From positions 15,686,001 through 15,750,000 of the forward strand of contig NC_071332.1 in NCBI RefSeq assembly GCF_010183535.1: a stretch of DNA of 64,000 nt, in the 5' to 3' direction. This DNA comes from Caenorhabditis remanei (taxonomy: Eukaryota > Nematoda > Chromadorea > Rhabditida > Rhabditidae). The notes beneath the pieces are model-generated. The model was not told where the DNA came from, made no database searches, and worked only from the letters and a program-made list of their open reading frames with translations. Below are positions 1-9,701 of the stretch, in pieces (the stretch's first letter is position 1; the number at the start of each line of letters is the position of its first letter). The position numbers were made by a program, and so were the translations under genes.

Positions 1-2168
1 TTTGTTTCCCTCTCGTGATCAATCAGTTTCCTTTCTGATTCCTTATCACTTGAACACTTTGTATCAAACTTCATTTTGCACTTCTGATCTTCAACTTTCG
101 ACTGAACATCCGGAGCCATTCTAACTTCTTGTATCACAGCATTCCGTGTCGGACACTTCGAAGCGATATGTCCTTGCTGATCGCATCTGAAACAAACAAT
201 AGTTGAATTAATTTTCACTTTTGATGTATTTGACCCAGGCGCTCTCGAACAAGCAGGTGCATGACAACCAGTCAGATTGCATTCACTGCATTTGTGAACC
301 TTCAACGCACTACTCGACGCGTTATTATCAGAATTAGAACTGTGGACTAAATTCTTCCAACATTCCGGACTTTTCTCATTGTACATGTAACCTTTCGGAG
401 CACATTGATTATTCAAATCATTGCTTGTACTGAAATTTTTTTGTTGATCAGTAGTTGATGTGCTTTGATTGCTATTGGAATCAGTTCTCGAATTAGTTTG
501 ATAACTATTCGATTGTCTGTCTGGAGTGTATCTGTTGAATCTGGAGGACTGTTGTGGGACGGATGCATTGTTCTGTGTAAAACCTGTGCGCTGCACGTTA
601 TTAGAATATTGATCCGACTGCCCTCGGTTCATTCTCCTCTCATTTTGCGCTGATTTCCTTTTCCCACTTCTCCATTCTTCATCAAACATTGTTGCTTCTA
701 CTCGGCACAACTCATATTGTTCCTCAACAGGACAATTTCTCAGCTGTGAACCCAGAATTTGAAGCAAAACTTCAAAAACAGTGTGCTCTCTCATTTCATC
801 AAGCAACTTTGTTGTTTTCATTGAAGAAATTTGGTATTCAGGCACTCCTTTGTAACCAATGCGAACAATTTCGTCCATAATGAGACAAAAGTCTTGAACA
901 GTTTGCTCTTTGTGCAATTTCAACGCTTGAAATTTGCTTTTCGCGCGGCGCGACTCTTCTGGCTCCGACTGACTCAAACGACGTTTGATAGCATCGAGAA
1001 TACGCGAAACCGAATTTTTATCCGACTCCGGTAACCCTTTATACACTGTCAACGCGTTTCCAGACAGGAATCTCGTTTCAAGAAAGTTTTTCTGAGCCTC
1101 AATATCAAAGAATCTGTACTTCATGTAGAATGCCCTCTCAAAAGTTTCAGCATTAACAGAATTTTTTCCTGCAGAGAATACTGGAGGATCTGGCAGAGCT
1201 TGTGCCATTCTCCATTGCGCATTCATGTTTGACATTTCATGTTCATTATGAACAATAATGCTTCTTTGAGCATTTTGTTCAACGATCCTTTGATTCCAAT
1301 TTCTCCCAGAATCACGCGATTCTTGCAGAGGAATAGTGTCAATGATTTCGGAAGTTTCTGCATTATAGTAACGCGTACTTTCTTTTCGCTCCCCCGTTTG
1401 CTGGTTACACTCACCGAAACGAGTCGACGAATTTGCACGAAGATTAGAATACTTCGTTTTCAACTCTTCCGACATCTTCTTTGCTTTTTCCTCTTCGGCG
1501 AGAAGCTTCTGTTGTTGTTGATCGCACTTGACCTTCAATCGACATAGTTCCGAACGAAACGAGTCCGTTTGACGTTGAGAGCGCTGCAAATATTCCACTT
1601 TGACGCTCAATTCATACTCCAGTTGTTCGTATTTCTCAAACAACTTGTTCAATTCCTCTTCGGTATGAATCTCATTTGCTTCTAGCAAACTCACCATCTT
1701 CGTTCTTTCTTGATTTCCTTGTATCGATTGACCGGAAAACACACTTGTTGCTGTTGGCTCCTCGAGTGACGTCGGCGGCTGCTGTTGACTTTTTCTCTCC
1801 AATTCATTCTGCAATGACAAAACAGTTTCATTCATTTTGACATTCATCTTTTCCCAGAATTCACTTTCTTTCTTTTTCCCACGGAATTGTTCTTCTACTT
1901 CTAGAACTTTACCAATGAGTGGCGACAACAATACTCTACACTGTTTCGTGCTGAATTTTGTCTGGTTTTTGATGTCAGTGCAGGTTTCATTGATAGCCTT
2001 TTCAATTTCCTCTAATCTCACCTCCTGGACTCGTTTCTCTTCGTCTCCTTCCTCCATTGGTTCTTCTGCCAACAATTCGTTTTCCAGTCGAATTCTTTCG
2101 TCCTCAGCCAATCGATTCGCCTCTTCTTCAGCCCTTCTCGTCGCTTCGTCTTCGTCGATGTCCGCCAT
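1..2168 (-). CDS. Gag polyprotein of an LTR retrotransposon (runs off the left edge)
   Basis: An uninterrupted minus-strand frame starts with ATG at 2168 and is still open at base 1 (722 codons). It opens with an acidic, Glu/Arg-rich coiled-coil stretch. The middle carries a Gag-like segment around FLSGNALTVYKGLP and a Gln/Asn/Ser-rich region. Near the left edge is a retroviral CCHC zinc knuckle, CFRCDQQGHIASKC (C-x2-C-x4-H-x4-C). Gag would form the particle core and bind element RNA. It is not similar in layout to the BEL/Pao Gag at 8253, so this is a different element, perhaps Ty3/gypsy-type (inference). Protease and reverse transcriptase are expected beyond the window. No stop or frameshift is seen, so this copy may be functional. 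The ATG at 2168 is the first in frame and follows AGAAG. Confidence 0.82.
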   Translation of the reverse strand, partial: MADIDEDEATRRAEEEANRLAEDERIRLENELLAEEPMEEGDEEKRVQEVRLEEIEKAINETCTDIKNQTKFSTKQCRVLLSPLIGKVLEVEEQFRGKKKESEFWEKMNVKMNETVLSLQNELERKSQQQPPTSLEEPTATSVFSGQSIQGNQERTKMVSLLEANEIHTEEELNKLFEKYEQLEYELSVKVEYLQRSQRQTDSFRSELCRLKVKCDQQQQKLLAEEEKAKKMSEELKTKYSNLRANSSTRFGECNQQTGERKESTRYYNAETSEIIDTIPLQESRDSGRNWNQRIVEQNAQRSIIVHNEHEMSNMNAQWRMAQALPDPPVFSAGKNSVNAETFERAFYMKYRFFDIEAQKNFLETRFLSGNALTVYKGLPESDKNSVSRILDAIKRRLSQSEPEESRRAKSKFQALKLHKEQTVQDFCLIMDEIVRIGYKGVPEYQISSMKTTKLLDEMREHTVFEVLLQILGSQLRNCPVEEQYELCRVEATMFDEEWRSGKRKSAQNERRMNRGQSDQYSNNVQRTGFTQNNASVPQQSSRFNRYTPDRQSNSYQTNSRTDSNSNQSTSTTDQQKNFSTSNDLNNQCAPKGYMYNEKSPECWKNLVHSSNSDNNASSSALKVHKCSECNLTGCHAPACSRAPGSNTSKVKINSTIVCFRCDQQGHIASKCPTRNAVIQEVRMAPDVQSKVEDQKCKMKFDTKCSSDKESERKLIDHERET

Positions 2169-2892
2169 CTTCTCGCAATGATAGAGTTTACCCTGGAAAT
2201 TATACTTGATTATTCAATTTCGCAAGGCTATATTGACGAAAAAGAAGTAAATTCACGATGAAATGACGATTATTTCGAAGAAATGAAACAGCTTCTCCGA
2301 AGGATTTCAACACAGCTTTCCTCTGCGATAAATTTGGATTTTTCGAACAGAAAATTATCCTTTTCGAAAAATTTGACAGAACTTTTGTCACTTTTCTGTG
2401 TTTTGACCCGAAAACTCTATCAGAAATTTGTTTTCCAACAGAATTAACGTAAATTTATCGAAAAATTGTAATTTTCTCGATAAATTCTGTCAAAAACTAC
2501 AAAATCAACACGAAAATTTCACCGAAATTATTTTTTCCCGATGAAAAATTCAATAATTTGCCACAAAAATCACTTTTTCGTGGAAATTATGTGCTGACTT
2601 TGCAGAAATTCACACAGCGAAAAATTGAATGTGCTTTCCGGATCACGTTTAAGCAACACACAACTTTCGAGGCAGAGAAACTGCGTTTTGCTTTCCGGAT
2701 CACGTTTAAGCAATACACAATTTGAAACTAGAGGCAGCGAAAAACTGCTTGCTTTCCGGATCACGTTTAAGCAGAACAGATTTCGAATGTTAGTCTTTCT
2801 TTCCGGCTCACGTTTAAGAAAGAACTAACAACTACACAATTCTCTCTTCCGAAGAAGATTTCGGAAACGAGAGGTCAAACAACGGCGGTTCG
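2169..2892 (-). other. Untranslated leader of the left LTR element
   Basis: No convincing ORF lies between the gag ATG (2168) and a tRNA-Pro-like primer site near 2899. In element orientation this is a long 5' leader. It is AT-rich with many TTTTCGA/TCGAAAA runs and contains the hairpin repeats at 2631-2822. Its role in packaging or translation is inferred only from position. Confidence 0.45.
2631..2822 (-). repeat. Four hairpin repeats with a conserved loop
   Basis: A core TTTCCGGATCACGTTTAA occurs at about 2635, 2692, 2753 and (with CTC for ATC) 2800, spaced roughly 47-61 nt. Each copy is flanked by short complementary arms: GCTT/AAGC in the first, TTGCTT/AAGCAA in the second, TGCTT/AAGCA in the third, and CTTTCTT/AAGAAAG in the fourth. 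The arm sequence changes on both sides in the fourth copy, so pairing is kept while sequence is not. In element orientation the loops lie in the RNA leader upstream of gag. Confidence 0.75.
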
Positions 2893-2899
2893 GCCCCCA
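2893..2899 (-). promoter_or_regulatory. Candidate primer-binding site, tRNA-Pro-like
   Basis: Read on the minus strand, TGGGGGC begins at 2899. It matches the start of primer-binding sites that use tRNA-Pro (ending ...GCCCCCA). It lies upstream of the gag leader, where a PBS is expected, but only seven bases match and no matching second LTR is in the window. Confidence 0.3.
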
Positions 2900-3406
2900 A
2901 GTCAGAAACTGGCCGTGACAACGGTGTCACGTCAATAACTGGTAAACAGACAATGAGCGAAAAACGAAGAAAATCAATAAACACAGTTTTCTAGATAGTT
3001 ACGAATTTATTCTAGTAACAATCAATCGATTATCTTCTCGATAATCGATTACAAAAGAACGAGAAAGTAAGAATGAGTCTAATAGCTACCCTAAGCTAGA
3101 AAGACAAACAAAAGCTAATTAAAACGATAGAAAAAGGTGACAAAAACCACCCAAAAAGTATAAACGGGCGAAACTTGACTGAAACGGGTAAAAATCACCT
3201 AACTCTAGGTGACCCCAAGCTCAAGAATGATTACAATTCTCCTTTTTCCTTCACTTTTACATGTTCGCGCCGGAGAATAGATACAATGCGCTAGAGCGCA
3301 ACTGCATCGAGCCCGCGAGTTATGAAGGCAAGTCTGAAACTTGAGATGACTTTATGGACTTTTTAGAGATAAAAACCGGTAGAAACCGGACATTTTGACT
3401 GGAATC
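2900..3406 (-). other. Possible 5' LTR region of the left element; edges not resolved
   Basis: This non-coding stretch lies upstream of the candidate primer site. Read on the minus strand it contains an AATAAA near 3008-3013 that could be the LTR polyadenylation signal. The partner LTR is outside the window, so the ends cannot be placed. No gene is seen here. Confidence 0.3.
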
Positions 3407-4083
3407 ATGGAACAACGTCTCGTGTTTTGGATTGGGTTTATATCATTTTTTACTCCCTTCATCTAGCACTTTTTCTGATCACTGCTCTATACTTAGATCC
3501 CAAATCAGAGATGGATGTTTATGGTCCAGTATATACTGTATACAAAACAAAATATGCTCAACAACGGAAATTTTAGCTTCCAGGTGTACTACACTACAAT
3601 TTGTATGGCTTTGGTTATCTCATCTGCACTATATATTCCAATTATATTCAGCATTCGCAAACTTGCTCATTTGCCATCTGTGGCAAAGCTCAAACCTCAC
3701 AAATACATTCTCTACCAAACGATCTCCGTGATTTCTTTCAAAATTGTGAGTACCACCGCTTAATCGTATAATAAAATAAGAATCTTACATTAGACGCATG
3801 TTATTCTGACTATATATCTTATTCAACTAGATCAATCTTTTTTAACGGTAAGATTTTCCGATTATTCAGTTTCTCACATGTTTTTTATTTTCAGATTGCC
3901 CACTTTTTATGGATTCTAGATATAATTTCCACACCGTTAATTATTCAAGTGTCCTACCTTTTTTGCAACAAACGGAATGTTATTACTTTGAGACGACAAT
4001 TGAAATTCAAAAATCTATATGGTCACATTTGTAAATCTCCACAAGTTCAACCGGAGGGTGATCGAAGTCAAACGGTACAATGA
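3407..4083 (+). pseudogene. Decayed nematode 7TM chemoreceptor (C-terminal half)
   Basis: The clearest part is an exon ending at 3745 that contains KYILYQTISVISFKI. An intron (3746-3894, GTGAG...TTTCAG) joins it in frame to 3895-4083, which encodes a final hydrophobic helix, then SYLFCNKRNVITLRRQLK and a basic tail ending at TGA. The tail resembles the end of C. elegans serpentine receptors (Srv/Srab/Srbc type, not resolved). Upstream, similar hydrophobic coding continues in three different frames: from ATG 3407, then from about 3457, then from about 3569. This implies two frameshifts in distances too short for introns. Transmembrane helices 1-4 are not found. I read it as a 5'-truncated, frameshifted pseudogene beside a retrotransposon. 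Confidence 0.55.
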
Positions 4084-4659
4084 GGACGGTCATTTCACTC
4101 GTTATTTGTTTTAAAATTAGGTTGTAGAGAGATTTTGAATGGCTGGACAATTTTTCAAAATCTGTCTTCGTTGATAATTGTGTAAGGAACTAACGGGATT
4201 TTTCGAAAAATAAACACAATAACAAATTATGTTTCGTATTGTCACAGCTCGGCATTCCTGGGTTATCGTTATTTTGAGACTTTCGCGTACAGCGAGATGT
4301 CGTTATACGCTAAATAGTTTGCCTACTATCGAACTTGTTCCCAGTAACATTTTTTGCTCAAACTCAAAAATATGAGTCATTAAATTCTTCCATCTCATTG
4401 AAATCCTCACTTTCAATATACTTCATTATCTCATTGTTCACCGAAAAGTGAGTCAGTTTCCCTTTGACGTAATATCATTTCAATAGACATATGTGTGGTC
4501 ATACAAATAACAACCGGATTAACTCTCCTCTCTTTATTTTTTGAAACCCTCAATCAAAAGACTATTGAACAACGGTCACAAAGAAAACAAGGAAATTTGG
4601 CAGATATAAAAAGGATGTGGTGGCTGAAATTCTAGAAAACTCTAAAACCGCCCGTTGTT
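4084..4659. other. Intergenic; nothing supported
   Basis: AT-rich sequence between the receptor pseudogene and the mucin-like gene. It presumably contains the promoter of the latter. No ORF, RNA gene or repeat was recognised. Confidence 0.5.
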
Positions 4660-5818
4660 ATGAGACTTCAATTCCAAATTCTCACTTCCTTTATTCTCGG
4701 TGTCATGTCCAGTGAAAACGCGAGTCTATTGACTATCAATGCTACAGTAGGAATCGGTGGGACACTTGCTCCGCATGTGGTAGAGAATGCTACGACGCCG
4801 AGTCTAATGACTACAGTAGGACATGCTGCCAATCCAACAGTACCTCCAGCTATGACTACGGCTGCTCCTGCTCACAGCGTCAATGCTACAGTACCTTCAG
4901 TTGTTGTGACCACAGTGGCTCCACTGCATGCTCTGAACGTTACTGTACCTGCTGTTGGTAATGCTACACTACCTCCTCTCACTACGGTCGCCCCATTACA
5001 CGCTTTGAATGTTACTGTACCACCAGTTACTACGATTGCTCCTGCTCACGGCGTCAATGCTACAGTACCTGTGACTACAGTGGCTCCATTACATGCTCTG
5101 AACGTTACTGTTCCACCAGTTGGCAATGCTACAGTACCCCCTATCCATGCTCCGAATGCTACCATGCTCCCTGTCACTACCTCTGCTCCTGGAGCCACTA
5201 CAAAATCCGCTCTGAATTCCACTATGACTACTCCAAAGGCGTCCACCAAGTTCCCACAGCACTGCCAATCTATGGATACATTATTCCAATCAGGAGAATG
5301 TTATTATGCTCTCGAAGGAATCGACGCAGAAATTGGCTCCATGAGTTTGACAGATACAGTGGCGATTGATCGGCTTAATGGCTATTGCGAAACGTTTTCG
5401 GTAAGTGGCTCAGTTTTAGTGTTTCTATTAGAATGTTCGGTTTCAGACCTGCTACCCTGCCATCGAGAAATGCGCAGACTTCGATCCTTACTCGATCTCT
5501 ATCCTCAAAGGATTCTGTGACTTCTATCAATTTGTCACTAGTAGATTCTTCCTGAACTGTGCCAGAGATATGGAAGGGCTGGACACACCGTGCACTGATA
5601 ACGCAACAGAGACCATTTTGAATTTTAATGTGAGTCAGAAATCACACAGCGATCTTCTTCAAAAAACAGTTTTTCAGGGCACCACTGCTGTGAAATGTGC
5701 CAAGTTGACAGCCGTCAGCAGTTGTTCTGTGGAAGAAGTCAATAATTGGTGCAATTTGAGAGCGAAACAGAATTATGAGATGTTTATCAATCGACATATT
5801 CAGGAATGGATGTGTTGA
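4660..5818 (+). CDS. Secreted mucin-like protein with C-terminal DUF19 domain
   Basis: The model is join(4660..5400, 5447..5629, 5678..5818), 354 aa; all introns are GT-AG and in phase 0. The N-terminus is a signal peptide (hydrophobic core to about residue 17). Residues about 20-185 are a low-complexity Thr/Pro/Ala/Val region built on repeated NATVPP, TTVAP and LHALNVTVP modules, full of N-x-T sequons and O-glycosylation-prone Thr. Residues about 200-354 hold about a dozen Cys in a DUF19 (T20D4.11-like) pattern, including CYPAIEKC, GFC, NC, PC, KC, SC, WC and the terminal MC. Such proteins are extracellular; molecular function is unknown. Repeat length is likely to vary between strains. The start is the first ATG before the signal peptide. 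Confidence 0.85.
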
Positions 5819-5976
5819 GCATTGGAGACTCTACAACAAGTTTGAACGATCTCATTTTTATAGTCTGGTATTGATTTTGTGTAATTAAAGATGTTTATTT
5901 TTAAAAAAGTCTTGATATTTTTGACACCTAAAAATTTGTAAAACGAGACTGCCCGAAAGCTACGTACCCCCCAGAA

Positions 5977-6087
5977 GGAACTACAGCAACCACAGCCAAA
6001 TGTATCAATGCTACAGTACCTCATTCCACTACAGTAGCTCAAACCATGAGTGTTACCGTACCTCCCTTCACTACATCACTACAATAG
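5977..6087 (+). pseudogene. Orphan fragment of the mucin repeat
   Basis: About 160 bp after the DUF19 gene stops, an open stretch again encodes NATVP, STTVAQ and SVTVPPFTT units and ends in TAG. It has no start, signal peptide or cysteine domain. It looks like a leftover of the repeat exon from a partial tandem duplication. The rest of 5819-6199 shows nothing else. Confidence 0.55.
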
Positions 6088-6199
6088 TACAGTGTTTAAG
6101 ACTACAGTACTCCCGCCATGTTCCTTCATTTGGTGATACGATAACAAAGAAAATACGATAAGAATTCTTCATTCATGAACCCAAAAGACAAGCTATAAA

Positions 6200-7409
6200 T
6201 CAATCATAGACAACCATCTGAAACTGATTTTCAATCAATTTGATACTTGCCTTCACTCCGCTATCTGACTGAATTCCGACAGCATTCACGATGGTGCTTT
6301 GCACTCCGAAGTTGGAACTATTGATTATCAGGCACTTCAGATTTGCAAGTCTTCCAGTCTTCCAGTCTTCAAGGATTTTTACCACTACTCTATCGTCCAT
6401 GAATGAATTTTCAAGTATGATGCCTTCAGAAGTCGAAGTCACAAGAATATCTTTAGTGAACCATTGCGAATGACGAATTCTCAGTCGTTCGGGCCAGAAA
6501 CCGAACTCAGGTTTGAAATTTTGATTGAGTATTGTCGAGATGGTAAGCTCTTCGGTCACTTTAAGGTTCTTCAAAATTTCGTTCAGCCATTCTTCATCCA
6601 AATTCTCGCCTTTGATTTTCAACTTCTTTATTTCAAGGTTTTCATCGATAAGTCCACTTAAAGTGTTTTGAAAAAGAGCATTACTGAGTGACGAGGTGAC
6701 ATTATCAATCTGGCATTTAAAGACTCGAGATAAATGGGCAGCGATGAAACGAAGACCTTCTGGAAGACTATTCCAAAATGTTATCATTCTATAACGGTCC
6801 AGAGTTCCCTCGAAAACTGTTGGCACTGAATGGTCAGCAATTGAAAATGACCGCTCAACATTGTAACTTTCCAAATTATGAGGACTATTGATATGAATGT
6901 CGATGTCGAATCGATCATATTGAGAGGACAAATGAACTGATCCCTGCCGAAGATCCAAGACAAGATTCACCTTTTCCGAGGTGTACAGGGATTGAGTAAT
7001 GTGGCGAGTGGTTCTTTTGGAGCACAAGGAGACCATTATTCTGGAAACAAAAGAGCTAAATAAATATCAACATTTTCACTTTTCCCCATGGAGGGTTATA
7101 CGTGATAATTCGTGAAACCTATTTTTTTGATTGATACCAAAAGATTTATTAAAAGTAACACAAAAAATGGTCAAAAATTTGAAAAAAAACTTCTTAAAGC
7201 TGATTTTTGTAGGTTTAAAAATGTCAAGGAATTTGCTTCAGAAAAAATATGGAAAATTTTCAGAAAAAAATATATTGCAAAAAAGGCCTCTGGCTAATCA
7301 CTACAAAAAGTCTCTCATAAAAACCAACTTACTTCTCACGAAGACTGTACGCTTTCAGCACCTCATTCAGAGCCAGGGCAGGGAGACGGAGCAGAGGAAA
7401 TTCGGACAT
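6200..7409 (-). CDS. F-box protein with FBA_2 domain
   Basis: The model is complement(join(6200..7040, 7333..7409)), 305 aa. The 77-nt first exon (ATG at 7409) encodes the start of the F-box, FPLLRLPALALNEVLKAYSL. The intron splices in phase 2 to IMVSLCSKRTTRHI, completing a roughly 40-residue F-box. The rest matches the F-box-associated type 2 (FBA_2) domain: it includes the short SQWFTKDIL and LKCLIINSS blocks and ends with a short beta-strand segment at the stop. The F-box should bind SKP1 in an SCF ubiquitin ligase, with FBA_2 as the substrate side (family knowledge). The same 77-nt phase-2 first exon occurs in the paralogue at 23937-25017. The gene ends about 320 bp from the Pao element insertion. 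Confidence 0.85.
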
Positions 7410-7730
7410 TGTAGTGCAAAGAAATATATGGATAGAACAAGAGGGAGTGAATGAGGAAGGCTAACTGCAAAAGAGGTAATGTTGAGGGGGAACACACATT
7501 TGCGTCTGAGTCGATAATCTCAACAGAGAGCGAGAGACAGGTGGCACACGAAATGAATAGGCAGCTGGTCATCAGAGGCTCAGTTTATATTATGGGCTCT
7601 AGGAAGATTCGAAACCGAGATATTTCCATAATGTTGACATTTCAGAACTGAATATGAATAAAACTAAAAACGTGTCAAAATATCTGGTTTCTAACTGTCA
7701 TGGTTGCCGAATGTCTCGGTTTCCAAACGT
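7410..7730. other. Promoter-side intergenic DNA of the F-box gene
   Basis: No gene is seen. The last bases, AACGT at 7726-7730, are the left target-site duplication of the Pao element. Confidence 0.5.
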
Positions 7731-8021
7731 TGTATGATATCTCCTATCCTAGTAAATTATCATACCCTTGTTTAACTAGGAGTCCCCGCCCCCTGTTATT
7801 GTTTCTTATGTCTGCGTCTCAGAGTCCCTCGGGCAGAAGCCTGTCCGAGGGGACAGGGGGCACTTGCAACAAGAGAGAACTTTACTCTCCAAATTCTCCC
7901 CCATCGTATTATTTCGCCCATATATATTTACTTTGATATTCTTTCTTCTGTAATAAATAGTTATTAGATTGACTGTTTATTATTTCGCCGCAAGTCGTCA
8001 AGGAAGTGAGAAACTATTATA
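7731..8021 (+). repeat. 5' LTR of the Pao element
   Basis: It starts TGTATGATATC and ends AACTATTATA. It contains a TATATATATT promoter-like tract near 7919 and AATAAA at 7952-7957, expected transcription start and polyadenylation signals. It is identical to 17256-17546 except A at 7879. Confidence 0.95.
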
Positions 8022-8035
8022 TGGTGCATACGACC
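8022..8035 (+). promoter_or_regulatory. Primer-binding site
   Basis: TGGTGCATACGACC follows the 5' LTR with no gap. The first eight bases are complementary to a tRNA 3' end ...ATGCACCA, as in tRNA-Gly(GCC). The remaining bases match that tRNA poorly, so primer identity is tentative while the site itself is well placed. Confidence 0.7.
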
Positions 8036-8085
8036 AAATTCTGAAAACCCGCGTGGCAGGAACAACGAGGATCGCTTTTTGAGAA

Positions 8086-8096
8086 AGGAGGTACGA
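8086..8096 (+). promoter_or_regulatory. Candidate splice donor in the Pao leader
   Basis: GGAG|GTACGAG (cut before 8091) lies in the leader between the primer site and the gag ATG. It fits a nematode 5' splice site. With an acceptor at 15963 it could produce a subgenomic RNA for the downstream ORF. Inferred from consensus only. Confidence 0.35.
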
Positions 8097-8252
8097 GTTT
8101 TATTTTGATAATATTCTTGTCCGTCCTTTCTTGACTAACTGATACTAACCACCAAATTCGCTCGAGTTTTACTCTAACGCTGAGTAAAATCTCAAAATTT
8201 TCGAATTTTTTCGCTCTCCAATCACTTCGGATCGCTAATTCGGTGAAGAACC

Positions 8253-9695
8253 ATGAGTCTTCAATTATACTTCTTGAGTACCACGAGCCAATCGACCGCA
8301 TTGTCGACATTCGTGAAGAAGTATCAGAATGAGCTCAGCAAACTGAAGAACGCGACGTTGCCAATCCCAAAACAAGACATTGGACAAATTGTAGAAGTGA
8401 TCGACCTCCTGGATTCAAAAATCCAAACGCTTGAAGCAACCACGATCAAATTGTCAGAGCAAATCGAAAAAATTGGAGATGAAGAAGATGCCAATGTGAA
8501 AAATTATGAAGAAAAACTCCCGCTATTGATTCAGCTCAACCAGGACGCCATTAATCTCAGGGATTCGTACCACGCAGTACTGAAAAGAATCCGATCAGAG
8601 AATGTCGAGCCTGTGGATAACAAGCAGAATATCAAGGAGTTTTCGCAAAGAAGACCAAGCATGGAAATGGAACGTCAGGTTTCCAACCTCCCACCAGTCA
8701 AACTCCCAGTCTTCTCTGGGAAAAGATGGGAATTCCAAAAATTCTGGTCGCTCTACGAAGAGATAATCCACAAAGCGGAAATCTCAAATATCCTAAAATT
8801 CACTCATCTTCTCAATCATCTTCAAGGAGGAGCGAAAGAACTACTGGATCAATTCCAGATCACGCCAGAGAATTATGACATCGCCGTCAAACTTCTCAAA
8901 AACAAATACGCGGACACTGAGACTACCATTCTGGAACTGAATGAAAAAGTTCGCAAAGATGGTGCCAAAGACAGCAGCACCCGAGAGCAAAGACTCCTAT
9001 TCGAAAGATTGATGGTCGCGATAAAGCAACTGGAACGCCTTCAAGAACCCGTAGACAATCGGATGATGAAGGAACTCATCATGGAAAAGTTCAACGACAA
9101 GATCAGAAGAGCCACCTTCAAGAAGAAAATTGCTTCTTCGGAGGACTGGACAATCAGCAAAATGTTCACTGACATTGAAGAGAACATAACGCTAGAAGAA
9201 GATCTGGAACTATTGATGAAGGGCAAAAACGAGCCAAAGGAGAAAGCCGATAATCCAAAGAAGGACAGAAACCAGTCCAATAAGTCGGATCGCTCTGAAA
9301 AACAGAAGAAAACCAGATTGTGTCTGTTTTGTAAGGACTCCGAGCACCATTCCAGCAAATGCACAAAATTCGTTTCAATCAAGGATCGCAAAGATTTTTT
9401 GAATCGCGAAGGACGCTGTTTAAACTGTCATAGTAATGCACACAAAACTGCAGAATGTTACAGTACCAGGCCGTGCTACTTCTGTAAAGGTCGACATTCA
9501 AGTGTCCTTTGCACAAATCGAGGTGAATCATCTTCGCCATCTTCGGCTAACTCATCGAGAGATAGCAAACACAATCAGCAAGCCAAGACAAAGGTCAAGA
9601 CGGCGACTACCAACGTGACTCACACCGAAGAAGTAGAAGAAGCTGTCCAGTGTGAGACGCAGACAACAGAGAGAGCGCCGACGACCACTTCATAA
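8253..9695 (+). CDS. Pao Gag (DUF1759, zinc knuckles)
   Basis: A 480-residue ORF. The N-terminal about 120 residues are coiled-coil-like. Residues about 150-310 contain the Pao Gag (DUF1759) signature around LPVFSGKRWEFQKFWSLYE and LLNHLQGGAKELLDQF. A Lys/Asp/Ser-rich linker leads to Cys/His clusters from about residue 356: CLFCKDSEHHSSKC, then CLNCHSNAHKTAEC and CYFCKGRHSSVLC, which would bind RNA in the particle. The ATG at 8253 is the first good start after the leader. The frame stops at 9693-9695, only 6 nt before the pol ORF begins in a different frame (+1 relative to 0), so pol must be made by frameshifting, reinitiation or splicing. Confidence 0.92.
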   Translation: MSLQLYFLSTTSQSTALSTFVKKYQNELSKLKNATLPIPKQDIGQIVEVIDLLDSKIQTLEATTIKLSEQIEKIGDEEDANVKNYEEKLPLLIQLNQDAINLRDSYHAVLKRIRSENVEPVDNKQNIKEFSQRRPSMEMERQVSNLPPVKLPVFSGKRWEFQKFWSLYEEIIHKAEISNILKFTHLLNHLQGGAKELLDQFQITPENYDIAVKLLKNKYADTETTILELNEKVRKDGAKDSSTREQRLLFERLMVAIKQLERLQEPVDNRMMKELIMEKFNDKIRRATFKKKIASSEDWTISKMFTDIEENITLEEDLELLMKGKNEPKEKADNPKKDRNQSNKSDRSEKQKKTRLCLFCKDSEHHSSKCTKFVSIKDRKDFLNREGRCLNCHSNAHKTAECYSTRPCYFCKGRHSSVLCTNRGESSSPSSANSSRDSKHNQQAKTKVKTATTNVTHTEEVEEAVQCETQTTERAPTTTS

Positions 9696-9701
9696 GCCTT
9701 C

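Noticed and set aside
1239..1547. Plus-strand ORF of 102 codons within the left element
   Set aside because: It lies opposite an uninterrupted 722-codon gag frame on the minus strand and is a shadow of it.
7700..7936. ORF repeated at 17255-17461 as a possible gene family
   Set aside because: Both lie in the two LTRs of the Pao element, are identical by LTR identity and have no protein features.
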